Shown one piece after another: positions 38,934 through 51,245 of a stretch of DNA of 64,000 nt. Source of the DNA: Phaseolus vulgaris (lineage: Eukaryota; Streptophyta; Magnoliopsida; Fabales; Fabaceae); NCBI RefSeq assembly GCF_000499845.2, contig NC_023759.2, positions 40,219,172 through 40,283,171 on the forward strand, written 5' to 3'. A program made the translations under genes and the position numbers. Numbering within the stretch: position 1 is the first letter of the stretch; each line of letters begins with the position of its first letter. A model generated the notes under the pieces. It ran no database searches and was not told the origin of the DNA. It was given only the letters and a program-made list of their open reading frames with translations.

Positions 38934-40087
38934 TGATAAGTGTCAAATTTCAGTAATATTTCATTTTAAAATATAGGCACTTTGGATATCAATTGATAAA
39001 ATAAGTATAAAATAACTCTTAATTTTTTAATTTATACATTTTTACATATTTTGTGATTTTAATTTAAATAAGAACGATTTATTTACAAATTTGTGTTAAT
39101 TTCAGGATTCTAGGAAAGAATGAAGATAAATGGACAAAAGGAGAAAATACAAAGCTAAAGAGGGAAAGTTGGTATGCATCAGCATCACCAAAGTTGCCGC
39201 AAACTCGCAAAAAGCCAAGACACCACCAGTGGATCTCGCTTGAGCGAGATTGCTCCAGTAACGTTGGGTCTTTTTACGTTTAACTTGCCCAAGCGAGCCC
39301 ATTAACGCCCAAACGAGAAGTCACTTAAGCCCAAGCAAATTATGTTAAATAGGAGGCTTCATGCACAACCCTAAATGTGCAAGATTGATTGGAAAACATC
39401 ATTGAGTGAATTGTAACCCAATTGGGAGAATATGAGGCGTAAGAAACATTAGAGGAGGCAGTCGTCAAGGAGAAACATCCTAAATATTCTTTTCATGCTC
39501 TCCCTGCTTGTAACAGTCATCATGTGAGGCTAATTCCATCCTTTGGGATTGGGAGTAATTTTTTCAAACTCTTATATATTGAGATGATATCTAAACATAA
39601 TTATGTTCTTGATTGATGATTGGTATTATTATTTTGTTTGTAATGCTTAGTTTACCATGATCTAGAATCTTAAATTTGACTAGAAAGTATTTCTAAGGTT
39701 CAGACCTAAATGATAATACTTAACATATTTGAATGCTAGGAATAGATTTGAAATATTAATTGCTATCAACATTTGATCTTAAGGATAAGTTTTTTTTATA
39801 AATATGCGAGGAATCGATATTTAGGAAGCATCTTAATAATTTTATATGCAAGGAATCAATATAAATTATTTTTATACGAGCATCAATATCAATCAAAAGA
39901 CACAATATTGTCATGCTAATCAAAATACAAAAGAGTGAGAAAGATGAAACTCAATCCTTATTTTTCCAATTGAAGCAACAACTTGTTGACTTGTTTTCTT
40001 GTTAATCATTGCCAGCATAACAAATCCGTCCCTGGGGAAAATTATTACTTTTGAAAATGTGGTGCACTTGTCGTAGAAAATTCATCA
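38934..40087. mobile_element. Solo LTR, copy 1 (TSD AGTAT)
   Basis: A 1154-bp segment starts TGATAAGTGTC and ends TTCATCA (TG...CA). It is flanked by AGTAT at 38929-38933 and 40088-40092. It is homologous along its length to 42100-43195 and 48682-50289, sharing AATATTTCAT..TAAAATATAGGCACTT near the start and CCCAATTGGGAGAAT in the middle. No internal retroelement sequence remains, so it is a solo LTR. The lineage was not recognised; gypsy is likely from the size. Confidence 0.9.
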
Positions 40088-40149
40088 AGTATCAAGCATG
40101 AAAATGACAATGGGGAAGAAAAAAAACAATTTTATAATAGAGTAGGAAA

Positions 40150-41291
40150 AACCTTTTATTCATTGAATTGTGTATGGGTTTGTGAAGGGAATAAAAGCCC
40201 TGGACATAATGGACTTAATTTCACATTTCTAAAAATCATCAGGAGATAATCAAAGATGATATTATGAAAGTGGTAAATGAATTTCACTACTCTAGAAAAT
40301 AGCCAAAGGAATGCAATGGAACTTTCATAACCTTGATTCCCAAAATTCAAGATTGACATAAATTAAAATAATATATACCTATATCTTTGGTATGTTATTT
40401 TTATAAGATTATATCAAAAGTATTGGTTGGAAGACTAGAAGAAGTACTAAGAAAATAATAGATGAATCACGGTCAGATTTTTTAGTAGGGAGAAATATGT
40501 TTGATAGTGTTCTAATTGCAAATGTTGTTGTGTGTGAACTAAAAATTAGGAAGAAAAGTGGCTTACTTATGAAGGTGGACTATGAAAAAACATATAATTC
40601 AGTAAGATAAGAATTTATTGTATACATGATGTAAAGGTTGTGATTTAGTGACAAACAAATTAAATGAATTAGAGGATGCTTGCAATCAACAACAATATCC
40701 ATTCCTATCAATCGAAGTCCAGGGAGAATATAGTCCAACAAAAGGAATCAGACAAGGTGATATCCCCTTACATTTTTTCTCTTCCTTCTTGTACGCTAAA
40801 GATTAGCAGGTATAGTTAGACAAATTGTAATATCACAAGTGTTAGAGGGAATTCAGGTGGGGAAAATTAACATAGAGATAGATATGTTGCAATTTATAGA
40901 TGATACAATTTTCTTTTGTAAGGAGAAAACTCAAAATGTAATAATAATAAAATGCATCCTAAGATGTTTTGAGTTAGCTTCAAGTTGAAAAGTGAACTTT
41001 TATAAGAGTAAGTTTGGGGATAAAGTTAAAAAGAACCATTTAGAATTATATGTGGGCATCCTAAATTTCACAACTATGTCTTTACCTTTTGACATATTTA
41101 GGTATGTCTATTAGGGGAAATCCAAGAAGGAGAGATGTGTGGGAAAATATTTGATCTTGAAATTTCGAAAAGGACTATCAAGATAGAAAGGTAGACAACT
41201 TTCCTTTACTGATAGAGTGAGCTTGATCAAATTGGTTATCATAACTCTCCCACTAGTTTACTGATACAAGTACAAAATATCTTCACCACCC
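40150..41291 (+). mobile_element. Old LINE, part 1 (RT region), heavily decayed
   Basis: Plus-strand fragments run in normal order: VCEGNKSPGHNGLNFTFLK (about 40175-40235), KIISKVLV, KSGLLMKVDYEKTYNSV (near 40560-40610), a decayed RQGD block, then MLQFIDDTIFFCKE (near 40890, FIDD for YADD). The last recognisable piece is VSLIKLVIITLPLVY near 41220-41265. Stops and frameshifts abound. The rest of the same ORF2 is found at 47825-51581, so this LINE has been split. Confidence 0.85.
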
Positions 41292-42099
41292 ATAGGCTAA
41301 GTAATCCCACCACATCACCAGCCAATTACATTAACCAAAAGTGCAAAACAGAGTTTCCAGGATAGCAACCATACCTTAAAAAAAACATTGCCTACCTAGC
41401 ATCCCACCTAAACATTCTAACCAAACCAGTATCAGCCCCTGTCCATTACTGCATCAAATCAGAATTGGATCGATCCTTGACGCTGAACACTGCATATTGT
41501 GATGGTTCCTTATAGGCTCCATAGACACAACCTCTACACCTGCATCACCCGCACCTGCAACATCCGTTAGCTATCTCCAAAACTTTATCTCCCCTGCAGT
41601 TCATGATGTTGCTGTAATACCAACGTGGAACTATTGTGCTCAAAACCACGACAACATCCTTCCAACAAGTCCCTACCATCAACATGGTCCAAAGTGTTGT
41701 GTACTCACCCTTCTCCAACAAGTGGATCAAACCAGCAACTACTTTGAAAATATGCTTGGTTTGTGTTGAGAAACTCACTCCACACCTAACAATAAGTGAT
41801 TCCCTGCATTGCTTCTTCCCTCCTGCATTGCTTATTCCCTCCTCCTAATACATATTGTATTCGGTTCAAATGAGTGCTACTATAGTAACTGACTTTAGAG
41901 TTTGGTTAACTACATATTGATATACCTTCTTATTAGGATTTGGTTTGTTGTAGATTCACATAACACAGTTTTTATTGTTGCCAAGTGCATTCACTCACCA
42001 AAATCAGCATGCTATCTTTATTACACCGTAGATTGACTATAGCTCATGATGCACCCGAGTGATTAGATTGCATAAGAGCTCTTTGATATGTTGCCCTTA
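41292..42099. other. Unassigned sequence within the split LINE
   Basis: This is less AT-rich than average. The frames at 41545-41778 (-) and 41636-41848 (+) show no recognised domain. A 20-bp-class repeat (CCCTGCATTGCTTCTTCCCT, then CCTGCATTGCTTATTCCCT) lies near 41800-41842. It may be the 3'UTR of the minus-strand LINE or a further unknown element. Confidence 0.45.
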
Positions 42100-43195
42100 T
42101 GATAAGTGCCTAATTTTAGTAATATTTCATATTAAAATATAGGCACTTATGAGGATTTATTGCTAATTTACATATAAAATAATCTCTAATTTATGAATTT
42201 ATACTTTTTTACATTTTTATGAGCTTTATTTGAATAAGAGCATTTTATTCCCAAATTTGGTGTTAATTGCAGATTTCTAGGGAAGATTGAAGATTTGGAA
42301 TAAAGGAGAATAATTTGAGCTAAGAAGATAAAGCCGGAAAGTCCCAGAATGGAAAAAGATGCAAAGAACGATTGAGCCTTTTTTATGTTTTATCATTTAG
42401 TCCATCAGCGCAACACAGGAAGCAACCTAATCCTAGAAAACTAGGATAAATAGAGGGCTAGAGGCTCAACCCTAGGGTGCCAGACTGAGAGAAAAACACC
42501 ATAGAGTGAATTGTAACCCAATTGGGAGAATGGAAGGTGATAGAAGTATGCGTGGCTAATTCTACCCTTTGGGATTGGGAGTAATCTTCTCAAACTCTTA
42601 TGTATTGAGGTGATATTTTATATATTAATATTCAGTTCTTGATTGATTATTGGTATTGTTGTTTTACTTTTAATTTTCCGTGACAAATTGAGAATCTTAA
42701 ATCTGACCGGGAGGTATTTTTAGGGTTTGGACCTAAACAACAATACTTAACATATTTGAGTGTTAGGAATAGACTTGAAATGTTAATTGCTATTAAAAGT
42801 TTGAGCTTCGTTCTAAGTTGTTCTTATAATTATGCGAGGGATTGATAGTTAGGCGACATTCTTAAGAATTTATATGCGAGGAATCGATATAAATGATTTT
42901 TATACGGGCATCAATTTCAATAAAAGAACTTAATATTAACATGCTAATCAAAATACTTGAGAGTGAGAGAGATGAAACTAATCCTTATTTTTCCAATTGA
43001 AACAACTAATTCTTTGTATGTTTTCTTATTGATCAGTGCCAACACAATTAATTCAAAACTCTTTTAATTGTTCTGTTTTTATATTTAGCGATTATTGTAT
43101 TCGATAATTCATTGTTCCTTGTGGGATCGATATCCGTTCTTAGGGACAATTATTACTTATGACAAACGCAGTGCACTTGCCGTAAAATGTCATCA
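42100..43195. mobile_element. Solo LTR, copy 2 (TSD CCTTA)
   Basis: 1096 bp, starting TGATAAGTGCC and ending GTCATCA, flanked by CCTTA at 42095-42099 and 43196-43200. It shares with copy 3 a 3' block that includes GTTCCTTGTGGGATCGATAT and AACGCAGTGCACTT. Confidence 0.92.
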
Positions 43196-43200
43196 CCTTA

Positions 43201-43519
43201 CTACATCAAAACAGCAGATACTTATAGAGCTTCAATGCAAAAGAAAAGATTCAGACATGTTGAGCTAAACTGTTTATAATTCTAAACCAGTTACGAATAC
43301 ATTGTTTTTTCCATACTCCATCCATTCATTCTACCTTATACCTTCTGCCCCCTATAACACATATGCACCATAATTTGTTTCCACTTATGCAAGGTTAATT
43401 CTGCTCAGAAAACTAGTTACAATATAGCTAATTCTTCACACCTAATCCATTCCTACTTCCAAAACCATAACAGTGTACTTTCCATTTGACCTCGTACCTT
43501 CCTTTTTTTTCTAACTGGC
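43201..43519. other. Probable 3'UTR of the minus-strand LINE
   Basis: Non-coding sequence directly downstream (minus sense) of the ORF2 stop at about 43527. Solo LTR copy 2 sits at its far side. No poly(A) was recognised. Confidence 0.45.
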
Positions 43520-46500
43520 TTTGCAACTACATACCAGCTCCTCCTAACGGTCGCCTAAGCCCAACTCTGAATTTGGAGCTCAGCTTAAAGACCGGATGCA
43601 GTTGGGAATTATTTAACACCCAATCAAAAAAATAGAAATCAAAGCTTCTTATTTTTCTCTTCATCCAAGTCCACGCTTGTAATTGTGCCAAACTAAATAT
43701 TTCCTCAGCATCCACCTTTCTTTCTTTGAAAACTTCAGCATTCCTATGATTCCAAATGCTCCATAAGACCGCAATCCACACCCTTTTCCATACCCTATTC
43801 CTTTTCACATTGAACTGAAGCAAAGCAAAATGCAACATATGTTGCTTCAGGTCTTTATGGTATACAATGTTAAGCCCTACCCAATTGGAAATCATCGACC
43901 AGACTTGAAAGGCTATCATGCTTTCCCCAAAGAGATGAGTGATTGATTCCTCGACCTCATTGCATAAAGGGCATAAAAGGGAAGGTATGATGATCCCTCT
44001 TCTCTGGAGATTGACTCGTGTTGGCATTTTAACTTTCACAATCCTCCATGCCAACATTAAAGCATTGAGAATTACTTTGATATCCCAAAGTAAATCTGTT
44101 TCCTGGCAACTCTCAGAGGGTACTAAAGAAACCAAAGCGCGGTATGCTGATTTAACAGAGAACTCACCTCCTTCTTCACCATCCCAAACAACCCTATCTT
44201 GACCTCCTTGTTGTAGAGCTTCTTCACTCAAGTTTGTTTCCAGTTGTATAAGCTGATCTTTTTCTCATTTTAAGGAGGCTCTCCTCCACCTCAAATTCCT
44301 TTTCCATGTGGATTCTTCCCACAACCCTACTTGTTGGATACTTTTATATTTGTCTTCTGAAATGAAGAGTAACATAGGATACTTTTGTTTCAAAGGAACA
44401 ACATCTAACCAGGGATCGTCCCAAAAACAAATATATTTCCTGTTCCCCACCTTCCAAGATACTTGTTTGTTGAACCAACTTTCTGTTTGACCTTCTTCAC
44501 ATATATTACATAGATCACGCCACCACCATGATTGGCAACTGCTCTGACTACAGTCTACATATTTGGACACGACAACCTCTCTCCATTTACATGTAGAGTC
44601 CACTTTCACTTTCCACATCCATTTCTTAAAGGCTTTGTTCAAGTTGCTAACATCCTTGATGCCCAAGCCCCCTTCTTTATTCAATTTGCAACAAGTTTCC
44701 CACTTTATCCAGGCAATTTTCCTTCCTTCACTCCTCTAGCTCCAAAGAAACCTTCTTTGTAGACTAATACTTTCTTTGCATGTTGATACCCAGGCCCTAA
44801 ACATTGAGAAATAGTATAGAGGAATTGCAATAAAAATTGCTTTAATCAAACAAACTCTTCCTACAAAGGTAAGCTTTTTCCTTTCCCAGGTGGAAAGTTT
44901 CCTCCTAACTTTATAATAACCTCCTTCCAAAACTCTCTCTTCCTCGGGTTTCCCCCAACTAGCACACCTAGGTATTTGAACGAGATCAACATTTAAGCAC
45001 AATTAAGCATCTTTGCATAGACCAGTATTTGTTGAGCTTGAACTCCAATTGCTCCTATCCTAGTCTTATGGAAATGCACCTACCTATCGCTAATCCAAAG
45101 CATTTGAGAATCGTCTTCACCATGAACACATTTTGGATTGTGTCTTGGCATACCACCAAGGTATTATCCGCAAACTATAGCAACGATATTTTTATCTGGT
45201 TAACACCCATTATTACCCCTTCCATCTTCTTTAGTCTCACATCATTTCTAACCAAACCCGCCAGACCTTCCACTTCTACCAAGAAAAGAAAAGGGTCGAT
45301 CAGATCCCCTTGTCTGAGTCCCCTATATGGATTAAATTACTTAGATGGGCTACCATTAACCAAAACTGACACCGAGGAAGATTCCAAGCATCCTTTAATC
45401 CAACTAACTCATTTCTCGAAGAAGCCAAGTCTGCTAAGCATATAGTGCAGCAACTCCCAACGCACAAAATTGTAGGCCTTTACATAGTCAACCTTTATTA
45501 CAATTCCAAACTTCTTCCCCTTCCTAAGATCCTCCATCACTTTGTTGGCTAGAACAATACTTTCTAACAACCCCCTATCTTTGAGAAAAGCATATTGGGA
45601 ACAATATATAATTCTATGAAGAACACTTTTCATTCTGCTAGCTAGAACTTTAGATATAATCTTGTAAATTGCGCCTACAAGAGAGATAGGCATGTATTCT
45701 TCCAAACTCATAGGGTCCTTAACCTTTGGCACTAGAGCAATGAAAAATCAATTACAACCCCTTGGGATATTCCCTGAGCTATCAAAACTTTGCACAACTT
45801 GTAAAATATCTTGCTTGATGGTTTCCCAACAACCTTTAATGAAATTGAAATTAAAACCATTTGGCCCCGAGCTTTTTGATCTTTCACACTGCCAAACTGC
45901 CTCCCTTACCTCTTCCTCTAAAATCTTTGCAATCAACTTGTTATTTTCCCCCTATGTGATTTCAAAAAAATAATCCATATTTCCTAGCCTAACCTTGTAG
46001 TTAGAAGGCTCTGAAAAGCGTTTTTCAAAAAGGCTTCTAGCCTCAGTTCTTACAACTTCTGGGTCCTCTTGCCAAACTTCTTCCACCTCCACTCATTTGA
46101 TTTGATTCGACACTCTCCTCCAAGATAAAGAAGCATGGTAGAACTTTGTGTTTGAATCTCCTGACACGATCCAGTTGATCCTGGCTTTCTGCCTTTAAAG
46201 AGACTCAATTTTACTATCAATAACATTGAGTTCACTAAGTAGTTGAATCCTTTTCCGTCTATCCCCCTCGCACAAACGTAGTTCTGCATCCTTAACATCT
46301 ATCTCACCTATTTCAGCAATAATGTCTCTCTTTGTTGTATAGATATTACCAAAGACTTGTGCTTTCCAGATCTTGGGACGTGTTTCAGCATTTAAATTTT
46401 TCCTTACACCTGACCAAACCTTCTCCTCCCATCTTGTAAGCATTCCACTTTGATTTAACCAGACCCGTAAACCCTCTGTCCACAAGCCAAGAGTTTATAG

Positions 46501-47800
46501 ATCTAAATGACTTTGGGAACCAATCCACCTTACTAGATTTCACAATAATTGCACTATGATCTAAGACCTGTCTCATTTGAATGTATTGTTTGCTTTCTGG
46601 CCATAAGTCTAGCTACTCCTGTGATACCAAAGCTCTATCTAATATGCTAATAGCCATCCCATTTAGTCTAAACCACGTGAATTTGATACCCACAAGTGGC
46701 ATTATCAAAGAGCTGGTTATTTTCAATAAAATCATTAAACCTTTCTACTTCTCTTTTCTTCCTGCCATTATTGACATTGTTGCTCTCATTTAGGTCCCTT
46801 ACAACATTGAAGTCACCAATAAAACACCCTGTTGTAACCTGTTTGTGCTTTGGCTAGCCTTAGCATCGACATGTTATGCCACAATTGTTTCTTCTCCTCC
46901 CAATCACAAGAAGAGTAAACATTTATGATTTCAACCTTAGAGCTTTTTTTTAAGTGTTGGCCAAACGTCACTACATACCCATCTTCAACCTCTTGACTAT
47001 CGCACTTGAACTCTAAATTATGCCACGTAGAAAGAATTCCTCCACCACCATTAATGACTTCCTTATGAATCCATTCGACTTCATTACTACCCTTACAAAG
47101 AGAAACACATAGCTTCCGAAACAACACTATTTTTCGTCTTGTAAACACAACATTTCTAGCCTTTCCTTCTTGATTAGACCTTGGACGTAGTTCCACTTCT
47201 CGCTTCCCCCCATCCCTCTTATATTTAAAGTTCCAATTATCATGGATACCTTTGTTGATTCCCTATTCCGAGCCATAGGTTGCGATCCTTGGCCTCCATG
47301 TTTTCAAGTTCTTTAACAATAGCTTCCTATCCACCTTCATATGTGACGCCCAATTCCTTTCCTAATTCCAATACTCTCATTGGTGATGAGAAATCTTGTC
47401 TGCTCTAGAACAATCTATTACAGTTTAAGATGTTGGAATCAAAAAAATTTCCACTTGAATTACCTGACACCACCCTTGACCGACGAGCTCCTCTCAAAAA
47501 CAGCTTTGGTATGCTTGATTCCCCACGATAGAGACCTCTTTCTCCCACAAATCCTTTGTTTCCCACACTCCATTCTCCTTCAAAACGTGACGTAAAAAGT
47601 TTCCTTTTCAAAATGGCCTCTGTTTGTCCATCCTCCCCTTCGTGGGCCTGAACCTTCCCAGCTTCCTGTTGGTCTCCTTCACCATTGATGTCATGGTCAG
47701 AGTCAACATGTTTAGAGTTATAGGAGGGTGGACTATGGCCGTTAGCGATGACCCTAATATAATACTTCTCCTTATTTGAGCATGCCACTACTTTTGCTCC
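43520..47800 (-). mobile_element. Minus-strand L1-type LINE, 5'-truncated in ORF1, decayed
   Basis: The tail of ORF1 (47788-47405) is followed by ORF2 from ATG 47243 (MIIGTLNIRGMGG). Endonuclease pieces include VEIINVYSSCDWEEKKQLW. The RT (45936-45000) has SSGPNGFNFNFIKGCWE, ISLVGAIYKIISKVLASRM and VDYVKAYNFV. The C-terminal region runs to about 43527 with LMLAWRIVKVKMPTRVNLQRR and QLQAWTWMKRKI. At 45163-45174 the RT active site reads FADN instead of YADD, so the second catalytic Asp is lost. There are many frame breaks, and no RRM is present. It shares closest similarity with 16395-17665. It lies between the two parts of the plus-strand LINE, so it probably inserted into it. Confidence 0.9.
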
Positions 47801-48961
47801 TTAGCACTGGAAAAATGGTTGGGCTTGGACCTTACTTCATACACCTCCCCTTCCTTAGACAAGGTAGAATTGGAGATATGCAACTTAAAAGAAAGGATTG
47901 TGGAAGGATATTTTACAATTTGAATACCACTAGTGCAAAAAAGCTTTAAAACGACGGCTATTTTAACTATAAGACAACGACTTTCTAGTCGCCTTTGGTC
48001 AACGCGTAGTCTTATGTTTTAGAGAAAAGATGGCGATGATTTAGTCGCCTTCTTAGATGTAGGCAAAGAGGGCAGCTATGGTAAGAGACGCCCTTATAAG
48101 ACATATGTATTAAAAAAATGAGGCAGCGCTTGCTTTCACGCCATCTGTCTTGCACACATTTATCCCTTTGCTTGCGTTGTCAAGGCATCACACTTCACCT
48201 TATTCCTCCTCAAATTGCACTATCCCTATAATCGTACCGTCGTCGTGCACTGATTTCGCGCCAGCATCGTCCGCCCCGTCGCACATCCCCTACTCCCGCA
48301 CGGTCGTTGTTCTCCATTCCCGCGTCAGAACCCACACCGATCGTCACGTCTCACACTGTGCCGTCAAACAAACGGTGGTGTTGAAGTGAGGCGTTAACGG
48401 CAGCAGCGGCGGTGGCACCGACGTTGACAATTGCGACAGAGCAAGTGGAGCACATCGAAAACCCAAACACCAACGTGGCAATGAAACAATGGTGACCTTC
48501 AACCAATGGCAAAAAAGAAACAAATAAGAGAAACGAAAAAAATACAAAAACCAATGGTGAAGAAGAAGTACAAAGCTCAAAACGAACTTACCAATGGCGC
48601 GAAAATGTAGGCTCAAGGAAGACAAGAGGAAGCACTAGAGCAGAAGAAAACAAAGCGTCACAGAAAGGAAATATGAAAGAGTGATAAATTTCTAATTTCA
48701 GAAATATTTCATATTAAAATATAGACACTTATGAAGATTTATTGCTAATTTACATATAAAATAATCCCTAATTTATGAATTTATATCTTTTTACATTTTT
48801 TATGCTTTTTACTTGAATAAGAATATTTTATTCCCAAATTTGGTGTTAATTGCAGGTTTCTAGGGAGGATTGAAGATTTGGAGTAAAGAAGAATCATTTA
48901 AAAATTGAAAGCTGAAAGGTTCAAGAATAAAGAAAAGTACTGAAAACAAGTCCTTTCAATG

Positions 48962-49081
48962 ACACCAATGAAACATTAACCACTAGAATAGACAAGTTCT
49001 TTAGTCATATTATCATTTTTATTATACTTATTATTATTAATATAATTTATACATATTATTATTAATAATTATTATTACTAT

Positions 49082-49121
<40 letters not shown>

Positions 49122-49475
49122 TAAATTATATTCATATTATTAATATTTATTCATATTATTAATATTATTAATAATATTATGGTGTCTGAAGGAACCTGGT
49201 TTCGAATCCCATCCACTGTAAATTTTATTTTATGGTGTCAAAGTTACATACGGATTATATCCGTATGTAATTACATACGGAAAAAATCTGTATGTAATAC
49301 CTGTTTACATACGGAATTTAATTCCCGCTTCATGGCGCCAAAATTACATACGAAAAAAATCCGTATGTAATATCTATTTACATACGAAATAGAATCCGTA
49401 TGTGATGTTGATTTTACATACGGATTTTGATCTGTATGTAATAATCCGGATATAATTCGCGTTTTTCTTGTAGTG
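48962..49475. mobile_element. Small CACTA-like insert within solo LTR copy 3
   Basis: Comparison with solo LTR copy 2 shows extra sequence here. The right end, TTTTTCTTGTAGTG followed by ATG, is a typical CACTA terminus. ATG also occurs at 48959-48961. The left end (ACACCAATGAAA) only weakly resembles CACTACAAGAAA, so that border is tentative. The insert contains an AAT/ATT microsatellite (about 49010-49175) and an inverted-repeat array. Confidence 0.65.
49244..49441. repeat. Array of TTACATACGGA motifs in alternating orientation
   Basis: Eleven 11-mers of the type TTACATACGGA occur in about 200 bp, six forward and five as TCCGTATGTAA, some with one or two mismatches. They lie next to the CACTA right end and look like transposase-binding subterminal repeats. 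Confidence 0.85.
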
Positions 49476-50338
49476 ATGTTTTATCACTTAGCGCATTAGC
49501 GCGATGCAGGAAGTCACCTAACCTTAGTAAATTAGGTTAAATAAGGGGCTAGAGGAACAACCCTAGGGTACAAGATTGAGAGGAAAATACCATTGAGTGA
49601 ATTGTATAACCCAATTGAAAGAATGGAAGGTGTTAGAAGTATGCGTGGCTAATTTTATCATTTGGGATTGAGAGTAATTTGCTCGAACTCTTATGTATTG
49701 AGGTGATATTTATATATTATAATATTTAGTTCTTGATTGATTATTGGTATTGTTGTTTTATTTCTAAATTTCTGTGACAAATTGAGAATCTTATATCTGA
49801 CTGGAAAGTATTTTTAGGGTTCTGACCTAAACAACAATACTTAACATATTTGAGTGTTAGGAATAAACTTGAAATGTTAACTGCTATTAACATATGAGCT
49901 TCGTTCTAAGTTGTTCTTATAATTATGCGAGGGATATATTTATGGAACATTCTTAAGGATTTTATATGTGAAGAATCGATATAAATTAATTTTATATGGG
50001 CATCAATTTCAATCAAAGAACTTAATATTAACATACTAATCAAAATACATGAGAGTGAGAGAGATGAAATCTAATCCCTGTTTTTCCAACTTAAAGCAAC
50101 TAATTTTTTGTCAGATTTCTTATTGATCATTGCCAACACAATCACTTCAACAATCTTTTTAATTGTTCTGTTTTATATTTAGCAATTATTATACTCGATA
50201 GTTCATTGTTCCTTGTGGGATCGATATCCATCCTTAGGGATAATTATTACTTCTGACAAACGCAGTGCACTTTTCGTAGAAAGTCATCAAAGAGTAGTGG
50301 CGCGCTCTATGTCACGGTAAAAAAAGAGTATTAGAGGG

Positions 50339-50440
50339 GTAGAGTCGCCTTCTTAAACAAAAGCGCTTTCTTTTAAGAAGGCGGCTACCTTTTAGCCGCC
50401 TTCTTAAAACAAAGCGCTTTGTTTAAGAAGGCGACTCTAC
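50339..50440. repeat. 102-bp near-perfect hairpin in the CACTA right end
   Basis: Left arm begins GTAGAGTCGCCTTCTTAAAC and the right arm ends GTTTAAGAAGGCGACTCTAC. The arms of about 49 bp contain GCGCTTT and TAAGAAGGCGGCTA and pair almost throughout around a short CCTT loop. Confidence 0.9.
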
Positions 50441-50911
50441 CAAATACCCACCCTCTTAAATGATGTTAATTTCAAAAATGCCACCGGATTTTCAATAACA
50501 GCATCTGAAAGTAAAAACGCCTTAAATGTGGGATCGTCATTTTGATATTTTGTAGTAGTGTACGGAGATTGGAGGGAGCTTAGTAGAGACAATATACCAA
50601 AAAATGAATATGTTTGGTGGAGGGACTTAAAGACCGTATTTAGAGCATGTGAACACTCAGCTTAGTTTGATAACAATATAAGATGAAAATTAGAAAATGG
50701 GATTAAAATTCACTTTTATAACAAATGGAATGGACAAATAACTTATGCTAAAAAATACTTGAGAGTGTATAATAATACTGAATTGTAACAATAATTGGGA
50801 ATGATAAATGAAGTGGATGAATGAATGACTTGAGTGGGAAGTACTTATGGTCACAACATTCTTACAAGATTTATCACACACACCAACAATTGAGGGACTA
50901 GATACTTAGGA

Positions 50912-51245
50912 CACTACAAGAAAACTATTGAATAGAAACTAATTTTAGAAACAAAAAATAATTAGTGGTTATATTGACTAAATTAAATACCATTTTAGAG
51001 ACCAATAATTGGTATTTAATTAGCTACCAAGATTTTTGCTACCAAAATTAAAATCTAAATAATTGGTAGTTAAAACCTTGGTAACTAATTAGATACCAAT
51101 TTAGAAACTATTTATCAATAATAGAAACTAATTTAGAAATCAATAATTTTTTTAGTCTCTAAAATGATTTCTAATTTAGTCACTATAACAACTAATTATT
51201 TTTTATCTATAAAATTGGTCTCTATTTAGTGATTTTCTTGTAGTG
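50912..51245. mobile_element. CACTA MITE with TSD GGA
   Basis: 334 bp with terminal inverted repeats CACTACAAGAAAA and TTTTCTTGTAGTG, flanked by GGA at 50909-50911 and 51246-51248. The interior has repeated GAAACTAATTTAGAAA and ACCAATAATTGGT-type motifs in both directions and no coding capacity. It interrupts the old LINE. Confidence 0.93.

Larger units (their letters stand above)
48682..50289. mobile_element. Solo LTR, copy 3 (TSD AAGAG), with an insertion
   Basis: It starts TGATAAATTTC and ends GTCATCA, flanked by AAGAG at 48677-48681 and 50290-50294. Its 1608 bp minus the 514-bp insert give 1094 bp, almost the length of copy 2 (1096 bp). It lies inside the CACTA element. Confidence 0.9.
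47928..50560. mobile_element. CACTA-type transposon with TSD TAC, itself invaded
   Basis: It starts CACTAGTGCAAAAA and ends TTTTGTAGTAGTG, with TAC at 47925-47927 and 50561-50563. Removing it restores the LINE frame exactly. Without the solo LTR inside it would be about 1.0 kb, so it is non-autonomous. Both ends carry copies of CGCCTTCTTA and its complement. The middle (48200-48480) is unusually GC-rich. No transposase was found. Confidence 0.88.

Noticed and set aside
49190..49218. GGTTTCGAATCCCATCC resembling a tRNA T-arm
   Set aside because: No acceptor, D-arm or anticodon arm could be placed; it lies inside a CACTA-like insert.
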